From positions 1-64,000 of the forward strand of contig NZ_JHWL01000010.1 of NCBI RefSeq assembly GCF_000622085.1: DNA of 64,000 nucleotides. The letters run 5' to 3'. The stretch comes from Butyrivibrio proteoclasticus P6B7. Lineage in GTDB: Bacteria; Bacillota; Clostridia; Lachnospirales; Lachnospiraceae. Shown here piece after piece: positions 8,841 through 17,025 of the stretch. Position 1 is the first letter of the stretch; the number at the start of each line of letters is the position of its first letter. The position numbers and the translations under genes were made by a program. The notes beneath the pieces are model-generated. The model was not told the DNA's origin. It worked only from the letters and a program-made list of their open reading frames with translations, and did not search any database.

Positions 8841-8869
8841 ATGTTAATCTTATGACACAACAGTGTCAA
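8841..8869 (-). promoter_or_regulatory. Sigma-A promoter for the FMN riboswitch/ribU
   Basis: On the minus strand TTGACA (8869-8864), a 17-bp spacer and TAACAT (8846-8841) lie just before the aptamer. The start would be near 8834, at the aptamer's first base pairs. Its -35 is 7 bp from the -35 of the opposite promoter. Confidence 0.7.
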
Positions 8870-8876
8870 CCCTAAA

Positions 8877-8905
8877 TTGACAATGAATTATTGGAATTCT
8901 ATAAT
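8877..8905 (+). promoter_or_regulatory. Consensus sigma-A promoter for the HD-GYP gene
   Basis: TTGACA (8877-8882), exactly 17 bp, then TATAAT (8900-8905): a perfect sigma-A promoter. Transcription would start near 8912, before the GAGG ribosome site at 8941-8944. It is divergent from the ribU promoter. Confidence 0.88.
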
Positions 8906-8949
8906 TATATTAACTATTTGACTTTATTTCGGTTATGTATGAGGCCTCT

Positions 8950-10035
8950 ATGAAGAGAGTTGTTACCAAAAAGCTGGCTCCTGGCATGGTGCTGGCCAAC
9001 GACGTTCACACATATGACTCGAATATTAAGCTCCTGGACAAGGGCACCATCCTGGAAGAAAAAGACATCGCAAGATTAGCTTTTTATTCTATTCTTGACG
9101 TGCTTGTTGAGGATGATCCTGTTGAAACCGAGGCTCTTACAAGCTTGGAGAATTCCGAGCTTTCTTATTCTGAGAGATTAAAACAGTCTGAATCCTTCAA
9201 GGAATTCAAAGCTGACTTCGAACAGTGCGTAAATGGATTCCAGAATTCCATTAGAGATATCATTGACAATAACGACACCTACAAGATGGAAGAGGTTATG
9301 GCCCCTATCTACAAGCTCCTTGGAAAGGGTCACACAGCATCCAGTATTTTTGACATGCTCCATAACCTTCGAGATTACGACGATGCAACTTATACCCACA
9401 GCATTAACGTGGCCCTGATCGCTAACATCCTGGCTCAGTGGCTTAAGTGGGACGAATCAGAAATAGAGATTGCAACTCAGGCCGGACTTTTCCACGACAT
9501 TGGAAAAATCATGATCCCAAATGAGATCATTACTAAGCCCGACAAGCTCACTTCCCACGAATATGACATTGTTCAGACCCATCCACAGCGTGGATACGAG
9601 GTTATAAGAAACCTTTCAATCAGTGCTCACGTTAAAAACGCCACACTTATGCACCACGAAAGGTGCGACGGAACAGGTTATCCACTTCATATCAAGGCTC
9701 CTCAGATTGATAAGTTTGCCAAACTCATCGCCATCGCTGATGTTTACGATGCCATGACTAGTGCAAGATACTACAGAGGTCCATTGTGTCCATTCATTGC
9801 CATATCCATGTTTGAGGATGAAGGTTTCCAGCGCTACGATCCTGAGATGATCCTGGCATTCCTTTCAAACATCGTTGATACCTACCTTCTTAACAGAGTA
9901 AGGCTCAATACCGGCGAGGTTGGCGAGATCGTGTTCATTAACAGGAACAAGTTCTCCAAGCCCACCATCAAAATCGGCGAGGACTACGTGGATCTGTCCA
10001 AGTGCCCTAACGTCTATATCGCGGAGATTATCTGA
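8950..10035 (+). CDS. HD-GYP domain cyclic-di-GMP phosphodiesterase
   Basis: From the preferred ATG at 8950 (GAGG 5 nt upstream) it is 361 residues; the ATG at 8935 has no ribosome site. The N-terminal part (about 1-120) is a partly helical sensor-like region starting VVTKKLAPGMVLANDV, like the start of other HD-GYP proteins. The HD-GYP domain (about 130-300) has the metal-binding HSINVA, LFHDIGKIMIP and HHERCDGTGYP motifs. The family hydrolyses cyclic-di-GMP. No membrane segment is seen, so it is cytosolic. It is one of only two plus-strand genes and has a very strong promoter, so constitutive expression is likely. No diguanylate cyclase is in the window. Confidence 0.93.
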   Translation: MKRVVTKKLAPGMVLANDVHTYDSNIKLLDKGTILEEKDIARLAFYSILDVLVEDDPVETEALTSLENSELSYSERLKQSESFKEFKADFEQCVNGFQNSIRDIIDNNDTYKMEEVMAPIYKLLGKGHTASSIFDMLHNLRDYDDATYTHSINVALIANILAQWLKWDESEIEIATQAGLFHDIGKIMIPNEIITKPDKLTSHEYDIVQTHPQRGYEVIRNLSISAHVKNATLMHHERCDGTGYPLHIKAPQIDKFAKLIAIADVYDAMTSARYYRGPLCPFIAISMFEDEGFQRYDPEMILAFLSNIVDTYLLNRVRLNTGEVGEIVFINRNKFSKPTIKIGEDYVDLSKCPNVYIAEII

Positions 10036-10038
10036 TCT

Positions 10039-10062
10039 GTTAAAAGAGCTAGCTCTTTTAAC
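10039..10062. repeat. Perfect 24-bp palindrome (inverted AAAAGAGCT pair)
   Basis: GTTAAAAGAGCT followed by its exact reverse complement AGCTCTTTTAAC, three bases after the HD-GYP stop codon. It is an inverted pair of the over-represented 9-mer AAAAGAGCT. It could fold in RNA as a weak terminator stem or be a protein-binding site; it lacks a T-run of its own. Confidence 0.9.
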
Positions 10063-10080
10063 CACAAGAAAGCAAAAGAA

Positions 10081-10113
10081 AAAGCAAGTTTTCCACAAAG
10101 GAAAGCTTGCTTT
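10081..10113. terminator. Bidirectional terminator between the HD-GYP gene and murA
   Basis: A 14-bp stem (AAAGCAAGTTTTCC with GGAAAGCTTGCTTT, one G-T pair) around ACAAA. On minus it is followed by TTCTTTT, on plus by TATTATTTG. It lies between two convergent genes, so it likely ends both transcripts; the minus-strand tail is better. Confidence 0.75.
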
Positions 10114-10131
10114 ATTATTTGCAATGTCGAA

Positions 10132-11421
10132 TCAGGCATGTTTCATCTTAAATTTCTGGATATCTCTGTCGCAATCAACCTTCTCGATCTGACCACCAAG
10201 CTCTCTAAGCTTAGCATCGAAATCCTCGTATCCTCTCTCGATATACTGGATATCCTCGATGGTTGAATAGCCCTCTGCTGTAAGAGCAGCGATAACAAGT
10301 GCAGCGCCGGCTCTTAAATCCGGTGCAGAAACAACAGCGCCAGTGTACATATCTACACCCTCGATAATGGCTGTGCTTCCCTCAACCTTGATGTTAGCTC
10401 CCATACGGGTAAGCTCATCAACGTACTTAAATCTATTCTCAAAAATACTCTCAGTTACAATACTGATACCACTGGCAAGTCCAAGAGCTACAGTGATCTG
10501 TGGCTGCATATCTGTTGGATATCCAGGGTATGGAAGTGTCTTAACATGAGTGTTCTGAAGTCTTCTTGTAGCTACAACACGAACAGCGTCATCTGACTCA
10601 TGAATCTGGCATCCCATCTCCACAAGCTTGGCACTGATGGACTCAAGGTGCTTAGGAATAACGTTCTTAACTGTAATGTCACCCTTTGTAGCAGCTGCTG
10701 CCAACATAAATGTACCAGCCTCGATCTGGTCAGGAATAATTGTGTACTCTGTACCATGAAGCTTCTCAACTCCGCGAATCCTGATCACATCGGTACCAGC
10801 ACCCTTGATATTAGCTCCCATACTGTTAAGGAAGTTAGCAAAGTCAACTACGTGAGGCTCCTTAGCTGCGTTCTCAATGATAGTCTTGCCCTCTGCAAGA
10901 ACTGCAGCCATCATAATATTGATAGTAGCGCCAACACTGACAACATCAAGGTAAATGTGATTACCTACAAGTCTGTCTGCATGAGCATCGATAATGCCGT
11001 GCTCTATATTAACCTGTGCTCCAAGAGCTGTGAAGCCCTTGATATGCTGGTCGATAGGACGAAGACCAATGTTACATCCGCTTGGAAGAACTACTCCAGC
11101 CTGCTTGTACTTTCCAAGGAAAGCACCAAGAAGGTAATAGGATGCTCTGATCTTCTTGATATAGTCTTCAATCGTAAAGTTATTAACCTGTGAGGCGTTG
11201 ATCTTAACCTCATGTCTGCCAACTCGGTCTACAAAAGCACCGGTGCTGGCTATCGCCTGAAGCATAGCGTTAGTATCTGATTCATCAGGCATATTATCTA
11301 TATAGACGGTCTCGTCTGTCATAGTAGCAGCCGCTAAGATAGCAAGAGCAGCGTTCTTGGCTCCGCCTATCTCAACCTCTCCTACTAAAGGCACACCGCC
11401 TTTAATTACGTACTTTTCCAT
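10132..11421 (-). CDS. murA: UDP-N-acetylglucosamine 1-carboxyvinyltransferase
   Basis: Catalyses the first committed step of peptidoglycan synthesis, adding enolpyruvate from PEP to UDP-GlcNAc. The EPSP-synthase fold is evident: MEKYVIKGG start, GAKNAALAILAAA, LPSGCNIGLRPIDQHIKG with the PEP-binding/catalytic Cys of fosfomycin-sensitive MurA, and PTDMQPQ. The start at 11421 has AGAGAGG 6 nt upstream; an in-frame ATG at 11442 is less likely. The protein is 429 residues, normal for the family. It has its own promoter at 11464-11492 and convergent termination with the HD-GYP gene. Confidence 0.95.
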   Translation of the reverse strand: MEKYVIKGGVPLVGEVEIGGAKNAALAILAAATMTDETVYIDNMPDESDTNAMLQAIASTGAFVDRVGRHEVKINASQVNNFTIEDYIKKIRASYYLLGAFLGKYKQAGVVLPSGCNIGLRPIDQHIKGFTALGAQVNIEHGIIDAHADRLVGNHIYLDVVSVGATINIMMAAVLAEGKTIIENAAKEPHVVDFANFLNSMGANIKGAGTDVIRIRGVEKLHGTEYTIIPDQIEAGTFMLAAAATKGDITVKNVIPKHLESISAKLVEMGCQIHESDDAVRVVATRRLQNTHVKTLPYPGYPTDMQPQITVALGLASGISIVTESIFENRFKYVDELTRMGANIKVEGSTAIIEGVDMYTGAVVSAPDLRAGAALVIAALTAEGYSTIEDIQYIERGYEDFDAKLRELGGQIEKVDCDRDIQKFKMKHA

Positions 11422-11463
11422 ATGCAACCTCTCTGTTGCCATTGCAAAATATTTGTCTTGAAC

Positions 11464-11492
11464 AAAATATAGTTATATCACAATTAGGTCAA
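11464..11492 (-). promoter_or_regulatory. Sigma-A promoter of murA
   Basis: On the minus strand TTGACC (11492-11487), 17 bp, TATTTT (11469-11464). The start would be near 11457, leaving a leader of about 35 nt to the murA ATG. Confidence 0.65.
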
Positions 11493-11508
11493 TTTGTAAA
11501 ACTTGGTA

Positions 11509-13137
11509 TCAGTTCAGGTAATTAAGTGGGTTAACCTGTACACCGTTAATTAATATCTCAAAATGCAAATGCGGTCCCGTGGAAACACCGGTATTTCCTG
11601 AAAGGGCAATCTTCTGACCCTGAGTTACACTTTGTCCAACAGAAACAAGTACTTTAGAAAGGTGACCATATCTTGTCTCCCTTCCGTCTGGATGCCTGAT
11701 GTATACGCAATATCCATATCCACTTCCCCAACCGGCTCTTGTTACAACACCGGAGGAAGATGCCATTACAGCGGTACCAACTGGAGTAGCCCAGTCTACA
11801 CCCTTATGATAGGAGCTGGCGCCCTTTGTAGGAGCACTTCTTCTACCAAAGCCTGATGTAAGACGTCCGCCGGAAATAGGCTTAACATATGTAGGAGGTA
11901 CAATTGTACCCTTTTCAACAATCTTAGGAACTGCCTGATAGGTCACTTCCTCTTTTTCTATCTCTCTGCCATCCTCACTGTTATCAGTAAAGGTTACCAG
12001 CGCAACCACCTTACGATGGCCAGCTGATGGCTCCTGTAACACCTTGGTCTGTGTGGTGTACCAGGAATCATTGTAGACATACTCAACCTCAGCCTCGTAG
12101 TCCTCTTCATAATACTCTTCGATAGTATAAACAACAGAAAGCTCAGGCTCAGGAACAGTTACAATAAGCTCATCCTGAGGTCTGATTCTGGTAAACTCGT
12201 CCTCCAAAGACTCATTCATCTGAATAAGATCATCAACTGTAAGGTCATACTTAAGAGCGATGGTACTAAGGGTATCACCGGACTGAACCTCGTAGATCTG
12301 GTTAGTCTCCTTATCCTTGGTCACCTCGTCAATAGCGGTGCTAAGTACAGTAAGCTCCTCATCTCTAAGGTAACTCTCCACAATCTCAACCTTATCGCCA
12401 AAGTCAATGCTCTTAAGGCCCAGGTCATAGTCAGAGAAATCCTTGTCATAGGCAAGAGGTGTAGCCTCGTTTACAATGTCAGAAACCTCAGCAAAAAAGC
12501 CTGCTTCTGGCATACTAGTCTGGGCGATCTCCTCTTCCTTCTTAACCTCTTCCTTACTCAGAACCTGAGTTGTAAGCACATTAACCTCTCTGGTTGGGTC
12601 AAGTACAAGGTTAACGTCATACTGGTTCTCTGTATCGTAGTTAGAAAGAGCTGTCTCAAGAAGCTCATAAACTTCATCAATGCTGGCAAGGTTAATTGAG
12701 AACTCGTTGATTTTGATAGAGTACGCTCTGTTAAGAGTATCTCTTTCATTTGCTAAAAGAACCTGCTCCATAGCCGCAGAAACAGTATCCAAAGAGTCTA
12801 CTGTTCCAACTAAAACGTTCTGTCCCTCTATGGAAATGTCACAATTAACAAGTGTAAGCTCATCAGTATCAGATGATATAGCCCTTCTGGCATTCCTATA
12901 GGCTGCGTAGGCATCATCCTTCTTAGCTACAGTTCCAACTGCCTGATCATTGAGATATACAGTAAAAATGTTATTGTCGCCCTTTTCAAACTTAACAAGA
13001 CTAGGCATAAATAAAATCCAAAGTCCAATTACCACAAGGGCTGAATGTAAAAACCAAATCTTTATTTTGTTATGAAAAATCGTGTTACCAAACTTCATTA
13101 AAACTAATAATTCCTTACTATTTATTGTCTTGTGCAT
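11509..13137 (-). CDS. Membrane-anchored M23 peptidase with LysM and G5 domains
   Basis: A 542-residue wall-lytic or scaffold protein. An N-terminal helix at about 27-45 (WFLHSALVVIGLWILFM) anchors it outside. Then follow a long alpha/beta stalk (about 55-275), a LysM domain (YEVQSGDTLSTIALKYDLTV), a G5 domain (about 345-410) and a C-terminal M23/LytM domain. The M23 zinc and catalytic residues are present: YHKGVDWA and HLHFEI, with YGHL between. It likely cleaves peptide cross-links. The start is uncertain: ATG at 13137 has no clear ribosome site and an in-frame ATG at 13098 has only a distant AAGGA. It follows a coiled-coil membrane protein gene. Confidence 0.92.
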   Translation of the reverse strand: MHKTINSKELLVLMKFGNTIFHNKIKIWFLHSALVVIGLWILFMPSLVKFEKGDNNIFTVYLNDQAVGTVAKKDDAYAAYRNARRAISSDTDELTLVNCDISIEGQNVLVGTVDSLDTVSAAMEQVLLANERDTLNRAYSIKINEFSINLASIDEVYELLETALSNYDTENQYDVNLVLDPTREVNVLTTQVLSKEEVKKEEEIAQTSMPEAGFFAEVSDIVNEATPLAYDKDFSDYDLGLKSIDFGDKVEIVESYLRDEELTVLSTAIDEVTKDKETNQIYEVQSGDTLSTIALKYDLTVDDLIQMNESLEDEFTRIRPQDELIVTVPEPELSVVYTIEEYYEEDYEAEVEYVYNDSWYTTQTKVLQEPSAGHRKVVALVTFTDNSEDGREIEKEEVTYQAVPKIVEKGTIVPPTYVKPISGGRLTSGFGRRSAPTKGASSYHKGVDWATPVGTAVMASSSGVVTRAGWGSGYGYCVYIRHPDGRETRYGHLSKVLVSVGQSVTQGQKIALSGNTGVSTGPHLHFEILINGVQVNPLNYLN

Positions 13138-13175
13138 AATGCACTATGCCAAAGGTCAGTAGTTCCAATCTGGCA

Positions 13176-13688
13176 TCAGAGAATTCCAATTATTCTCAAT
13201 ATATTAAGAACAAGATCAGCACCTGCTATTATGAGAGTTACGATAAGTACTGGAAGAACAGCACTATTCTTGGTCTCTATAGCGATCTGAATTGCCTCGA
13301 GCCTTCTGTTAAGCTCTTTGAATTCATCCTGGTTCTTTTCCTGATTCTTTTCAAGAACTGCCTGAACATTACGATAAACCTGTACACCGATGTCATGGAT
13401 CTTGGTATCACTATCATCCATGCGCTTAGTAAGAGCATCAGATGCCTGCTTAAGTGAAGACTCTGCTCCCTCAAGAGAATTGGAATACTTCTGTGAATTC
13501 TGCTCAATAACATCAAGCTGAGCCTTATACTCCTTGGCGTTCTGTCTCATCTCTTCAAGCTGCGCCTTATAGTGCTCTGCTTCCTGCTTGATTCTCTCTG
13601 CTTCCTTACTCTCTGCCTGGGAATTAGCCCTGATAATATCCTGGGCACTAATCTTCTCAGCAAGCCTGTTCATGAAATTATCCACCAT
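13176..13688 (-). CDS. Coiled-coil protein with C-terminal membrane helix, unknown function
   Basis: About 170 residues; I do not recognise a named family. Residues 20-125 are a continuous coiled coil rich in Q, E and K (KEAERIKQEAEHYKAQLEEM). The end is a hydrophobic helix (AVLPVLIVTLIIAGADLVLNIL) that would tail-anchor it to the membrane with the coil in the cytosol. The start at 13688 follows GGGAGGAG; an ATG at 13703 lies before that ribosome site. A promoter at 13728-13756 drives it, probably with the M23 gene 39 bp downstream. The topology suggests a scaffold at the membrane near wall enzymes, but this is inference. Confidence 0.75.
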   Translation of the reverse strand: MVDNFMNRLAEKISAQDIIRANSQAESKEAERIKQEAEHYKAQLEEMRQNAKEYKAQLDVIEQNSQKYSNSLEGAESSLKQASDALTKRMDDSDTKIHDIGVQVYRNVQAVLEKNQEKNQDEFKELNRRLEAIQIAIETKNSAVLPVLIVTLIIAGADLVLNILRIIGIL

Positions 13689-13727
13689 AACTCCTCCCAA
13701 CATGTCTTATGGTCTGCCGACCTTAGT

Positions 13728-13756
13728 ATCATACATTTATTATACAAATTAGACAA
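13728..13756 (-). promoter_or_regulatory. Promoter of the coiled-coil protein/M23 genes
   Basis: On the minus strand TTGTCT (13756-13751), 17 bp, TATGAT (13733-13728). The start would fall near 13721; a small GGTC/GACC hairpin occurs in the short leader. Confidence 0.55.
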
Positions 13757-13950
13757 GATTCTTGGCTTAAAAAATCATTTGTTGTACACTTTTACCATTT
13801 GTTCATGTACAGTTCATAGTTTGTTCATATTTGGATTGTATATTATATACATGGTCGGTGATGAACCGACGTCCTGAAAACGAAAGATAGATTTTTTCAT
13901 AATAGGGTAGGCGCGGCGACGTGTCTACCCACTCCTCATTTATGGGGGTA

Positions 13951-14625
13951 TTATTTCCCCATTTGTTCTTCAATAGCCTGAATCTCATCATTAAGAGATA
14001 ACATTCTGGCATCAAGATCAGCCACCATTCTTGCGCACTCATAGAGCTCAGAATTGATGTGAGTTGGAGCCTTGCCTTCAAACTTGTACTGAATCTTATG
14101 CTCAAGAGATGCCCAGAAATCCATGGCTACAGTTCTGATCTGAACCTCCACCTTCACATTAACAATTCTGTCAGAAAGGTACACAGGAATGGAAACTATC
14201 ATGTGATAGCTTCTGTAACCACTGTTCTTAGGATTCATGATGTAATCCTTAACAGTAAGAACCTGAATATCCTTCTGATTGGAGATCATCTCTGCGATAC
14301 GATAGATATCTGATGTAAAAGAGCATATGATTCTAATGCCCGCAATATCATTGACATAGCGGACCATGTTCTCGATTGTGGATTCATAGCCATTTCTCTT
14401 AAGCTTCTTGACTATGCTCTCAGGAGCCTTAACCCTGGCCTTAACGTGCTCGATAGGGTTGTATCTGTGAACCTCCTGAAACTCCTCATTAAGGATCTCA
14501 ATCTTAGTAGTAATCTGCTTAAGGGCAGAATTGTACAAAAGATTAACTTCCTCCCAGGTATTAACATCATCTGAAATCTTGATATTACTTGTAGTAAGGT
14601 CAATTTCCATCTGTAAATTATCCAT
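13951..14625 (-). CDS. relQ: Small alarmone synthetase (RelQ/YjbM-type GTP pyrophosphokinase)
   Basis: A 224-residue single-domain (p)ppGpp synthetase without hydrolase or regulatory domains. RelA/SpoT synthetase motifs are present: VKARVKAPESIVKKL, VNDIAGIRIICSF, NSGYRSYHMIV and EVQIRTVAMDFWASLEHK. The C-terminal helix is rich in acidic residues, as in RelQ enzymes that form tetramers. It makes alarmones from ATP and GTP/GDP, often in response to wall stress. It lies 7 bp downstream of a GT2 gene, the last of the polysaccharide block, suggesting co-expression. The gene is followed by a 260-bp gap without an obvious U-rich terminator. Confidence 0.92.
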   Translation of the reverse strand: MDNLQMEIDLTTSNIKISDDVNTWEEVNLLYNSALKQITTKIEILNEEFQEVHRYNPIEHVKARVKAPESIVKKLKRNGYESTIENMVRYVNDIAGIRIICSFTSDIYRIAEMISNQKDIQVLTVKDYIMNPKNSGYRSYHMIVSIPVYLSDRIVNVKVEVQIRTVAMDFWASLEHKIQYKFEGKAPTHINSELYECARMVADLDARMLSLNDEIQAIEEQMGK

Positions 14626-14632
14626 AATAAAC

Positions 14633-15565
14633 CTACTTCTTCCAATACTCTTTGTTCATTGAAAAAGATTTTACCATGCCCTTAGGGAGCTTCTTATAAT
14701 TCTTACCAAGCTTAAAGCCAAGCCATCTGCATCCGCACATGATAATGTAGTGAGGAATGAGATACCCCTTTCCGATGTGTCTGAAGTGATCTATGGTCTC
14801 CTTGACCATCTTCTTCCCCTCAGACTCGGAGCTGATGCCACCAAAGATTTCTGGATGATCAGCCTGGGATACGCCTATATCGAAGTTCCTGTGGAACTGC
14901 TGAGCACAGCTATAGTTGTGGGAGTGGATAACTCCTGCCTCTGGAACATACATGATCGCATATCCCTTCTGGCACAGATTACCAGCATAGACCATATCCT
15001 CATTAAAGATAGTCTTCTTGGTAAATCCACCTATTTCATTATAAACGTCTCGCCTATATATGGCACATACATTTGAGCAAAAATACGTCTTAATTCCAAG
15101 CTTTGGAACATCTGCCTGAGTCTTCTTAACAGCCTCATTAGGATAGTTGAATTTCCTTGAATATCTCTCTGCAAGGTTACAATCTGTCTTAGGATACTGT
15201 CTTGCATAAGCAGCAGCCACATCACCGCCAAGAGCCTTGGCAAGGCTGGAGATAAGGAACTTATCCCTTGGGAAGGCATCCTGAGTCATCATCATAAAGT
15301 AATCAGCATCAGAAAGAGCTACTCCCATATTTCTGGTCTGTCCATGGTCGAACTCTTCCTTGGTCACATGCTTAACGATAATGTTGTCGTAGCGCTGACA
15401 TGGATCCTCATGAGTATCATCAAGGAGCTTATCCCAAAAGCTTTCTTCCGTATTCATGATAATAATGTGTGATGGCCTAAGAGACTGTTTCTCAAGATCA
15501 TCAATAAGCCTAAGCACAGAATTATCCGGTTTGTAAGTAGGAATAATAATATCTACTGTAGTCAT
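14633..15565 (-). CDS. Glycosyltransferase family 2 (rhamnosyltransferase-like)
   Basis: A 310-residue GT-A fold enzyme opening with VDIIIPTYKPDNSVLRLIDDL. The metal/nucleotide site is in SDADYFMMMTQDAFP, and GFTKKTIFNEDMVYAG is the acceptor/base region. The overall form resembles dTDP-rhamnosyltransferases of O-antigen and rhamnan pathways, which fits the rfb genes at 31-34 kb, but the donor is not provable. There is no membrane segment; it acts at the inner membrane face. It is followed closely by relQ. Confidence 0.85.
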   Translation of the reverse strand: MTTVDIIIPTYKPDNSVLRLIDDLEKQSLRPSHIIIMNTEESFWDKLLDDTHEDPCQRYDNIIVKHVTKEEFDHGQTRNMGVALSDADYFMMMTQDAFPRDKFLISSLAKALGGDVAAAYARQYPKTDCNLAERYSRKFNYPNEAVKKTQADVPKLGIKTYFCSNVCAIYRRDVYNEIGGFTKKTIFNEDMVYAGNLCQKGYAIMYVPEAGVIHSHNYSCAQQFHRNFDIGVSQADHPEIFGGISSESEGKKMVKETIDHFRHIGKGYLIPHYIIMCGCRWLGFKLGKNYKKLPKGMVKSFSMNKEYWKK

Positions 15566-15603
15566 CTTATTACCTGTAGTTATCCAAAATAATATTACAC
15601 AAA

Positions 15604-15635
15604 GCGGGCCAAGGCTCTACGCGAACCCGGCCCGC
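15604..15635 (-). terminator. Probable terminator after the LCP gene
   Basis: On the minus strand GCGGGCC/GGCCCGC closes an 18-nt loop, followed by TTTGTGTAATATTATTTT. The T-run is imperfect, so termination may be partial. It lies between the LCP gene and the next GT2 gene. Confidence 0.55.
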
Positions 15636-15653
15636 AAATTAAATACCTATGAA

Positions 15654-16931
15654 TTAGTTAAGATAGCCGCTGGTATCAGCCTTAATCTTATCACTATATC
15701 TCTGAACATCAGAGGTTACTTCATAATCAGCATCATCAAAGAGGAACTGGTGAAGCCACTTAACATTGGATGCAAGGTCAACTGCTACTACACAGCTTCC
15801 CTTCTTACCAATTGTACCAGTAGCACGCATGCTCTCCTCTGGGAATCCACCGTTGTCTACAACATTGTAGTTGGCAACATTCTTAAGAAGCTTAAGAATA
15901 TCATCCATATCAAGAGAAGTGAATGTCTCACTAAATACGCTGTTAGCCACTTCCTCAAGCTGTGAATAGCTCATAGTCTTAGCCTTGTCGAGAACTGCCA
16001 TAAGAACTGTTCTCTGACGCTCAGCACGTCTGAAGTCATCACCTGCTGTATATCTGATACGGCAGTAAGCTGTAGCCTGAAGACCGTTAAGAGTCTGCTT
16101 ACCTGCGCTTGTAACTGGTGTGTACTGAAGATTAAGCTCTGTAGCCATTGTTGACTGGTAGTTGTTAAGGTGAGAAATCTCTGCCTCTGTAAGCTCGATC
16201 TCAACACCGCCTACAGCGTTAACCACATCAGTGAGGCCTCTGAAGCCGATAGTTACAAAGTCCTGAATATCCATATCCAGGTTCATGTTAAGCATTGAAA
16301 TAGCCTGCTCTGGGCCACCCTCTGCATAAGCTGCGTTACACTTAGTATAAGTATCATTACTAAGGTTAAGATATGTATCACGATATACTGAGCAAAGCTT
16401 GATATCGCCTGTAGCATTGTTGATAGAAGCAATGATGATTGTATCGCTTCGTGTATTCTTAACAAGCTCTTCATCACGGGCATCAACACCGAAAAGTGCG
16501 ATGTTGGTGTAGCCTGACATCTGTTCATTGTCAGCAACGCCTTCGTTGATACTCTTGTTGATAGCTTCCTCGTCAATCTTAACCTTGTTAACCTGTGTAA
16601 CATCCATCTTAACAAACAATGTGTATGCTACAAACAGGAGAATGCAAAGAACTAATAACTCTGCTATAAGAATTGCAACTGTCTTCTTGCTGTTCTTACC
16701 GTTCTTGCCCTGTTTTCCTCCATTTCCCCTTGGAGCTGGTGCAGATCTTCTTGATGGCTCCCTGTATCTGTCGTCTCTGTAGTCTCTTGACTGGCCTCTT
16801 GAGCCCTGTCTTGATGCCTCTGGGCTAGGTGCCTTCCTGCGAACAGGTCTGTCATCATATCTATCTCTGCTGTCTCTACGAGATGGTCTTCTGTCACCTC
16901 TGTCATAGTACTCGTCATCACGGTTAGACAT
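15654..16931 (-). CDS. LytR-CpsA-Psr (LCP) family glycopolymer-peptidoglycan ligase
   Basis: A 425-residue type II membrane protein. An unusual 83-residue cytoplasmic tail is rich in Arg, Asp and Tyr (RDDEYYDRGDRRPSRRDSRD). The helix is at about 84-106 and the LCP domain follows at about 145-330. LCP motifs are present: IALFGVDARD, TRSDTIIIASI, LCSVYRDTYLN and RIRYTAGDDFRRAERQR, giving the arginines and aspartates that bind polyprenyl pyrophosphate. LCP enzymes attach secondary wall polymers to peptidoglycan. The start at 16931 has AAGGAG 7 nt upstream; an upstream ATG-like extension to 16967 lacks support. It sits next to the initiating sugar transferase. Confidence 0.94.
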   Translation of the reverse strand: MSNRDDEYYDRGDRRPSRRDSRDRYDDRPVRRKAPSPEASRQGSRGQSRDYRDDRYREPSRRSAPAPRGNGGKQGKNGKNSKKTVAILIAELLVLCILLFVAYTLFVKMDVTQVNKVKIDEEAINKSINEGVADNEQMSGYTNIALFGVDARDEELVKNTRSDTIIIASINNATGDIKLCSVYRDTYLNLSNDTYTKCNAAYAEGGPEQAISMLNMNLDMDIQDFVTIGFRGLTDVVNAVGGVEIELTEAEISHLNNYQSTMATELNLQYTPVTSAGKQTLNGLQATAYCRIRYTAGDDFRRAERQRTVLMAVLDKAKTMSYSQLEEVANSVFSETFTSLDMDDILKLLKNVANYNVVDNGGFPEESMRATGTIGKKGSCVVAVDLASNVKWLHQFLFDDADYEVTSDVQRYSDKIKADTSGYLN

Positions 16932-17025
16932 AGTATATCTCCTTATCCCAACAAATAAATTTGACAAAAAAAGTCATAAACACCAACTTATTTTGCCACA
17001 ATTAAAGAAAATATACAACCCCATG

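Noticed and set aside
8935..8949. Earlier ATG for the HD-GYP gene
   Set aside because: No ribosome site precedes it; GAGG at 8941-8944 sits 5 nt before the ATG at 8950, which also matches the usual protein start.
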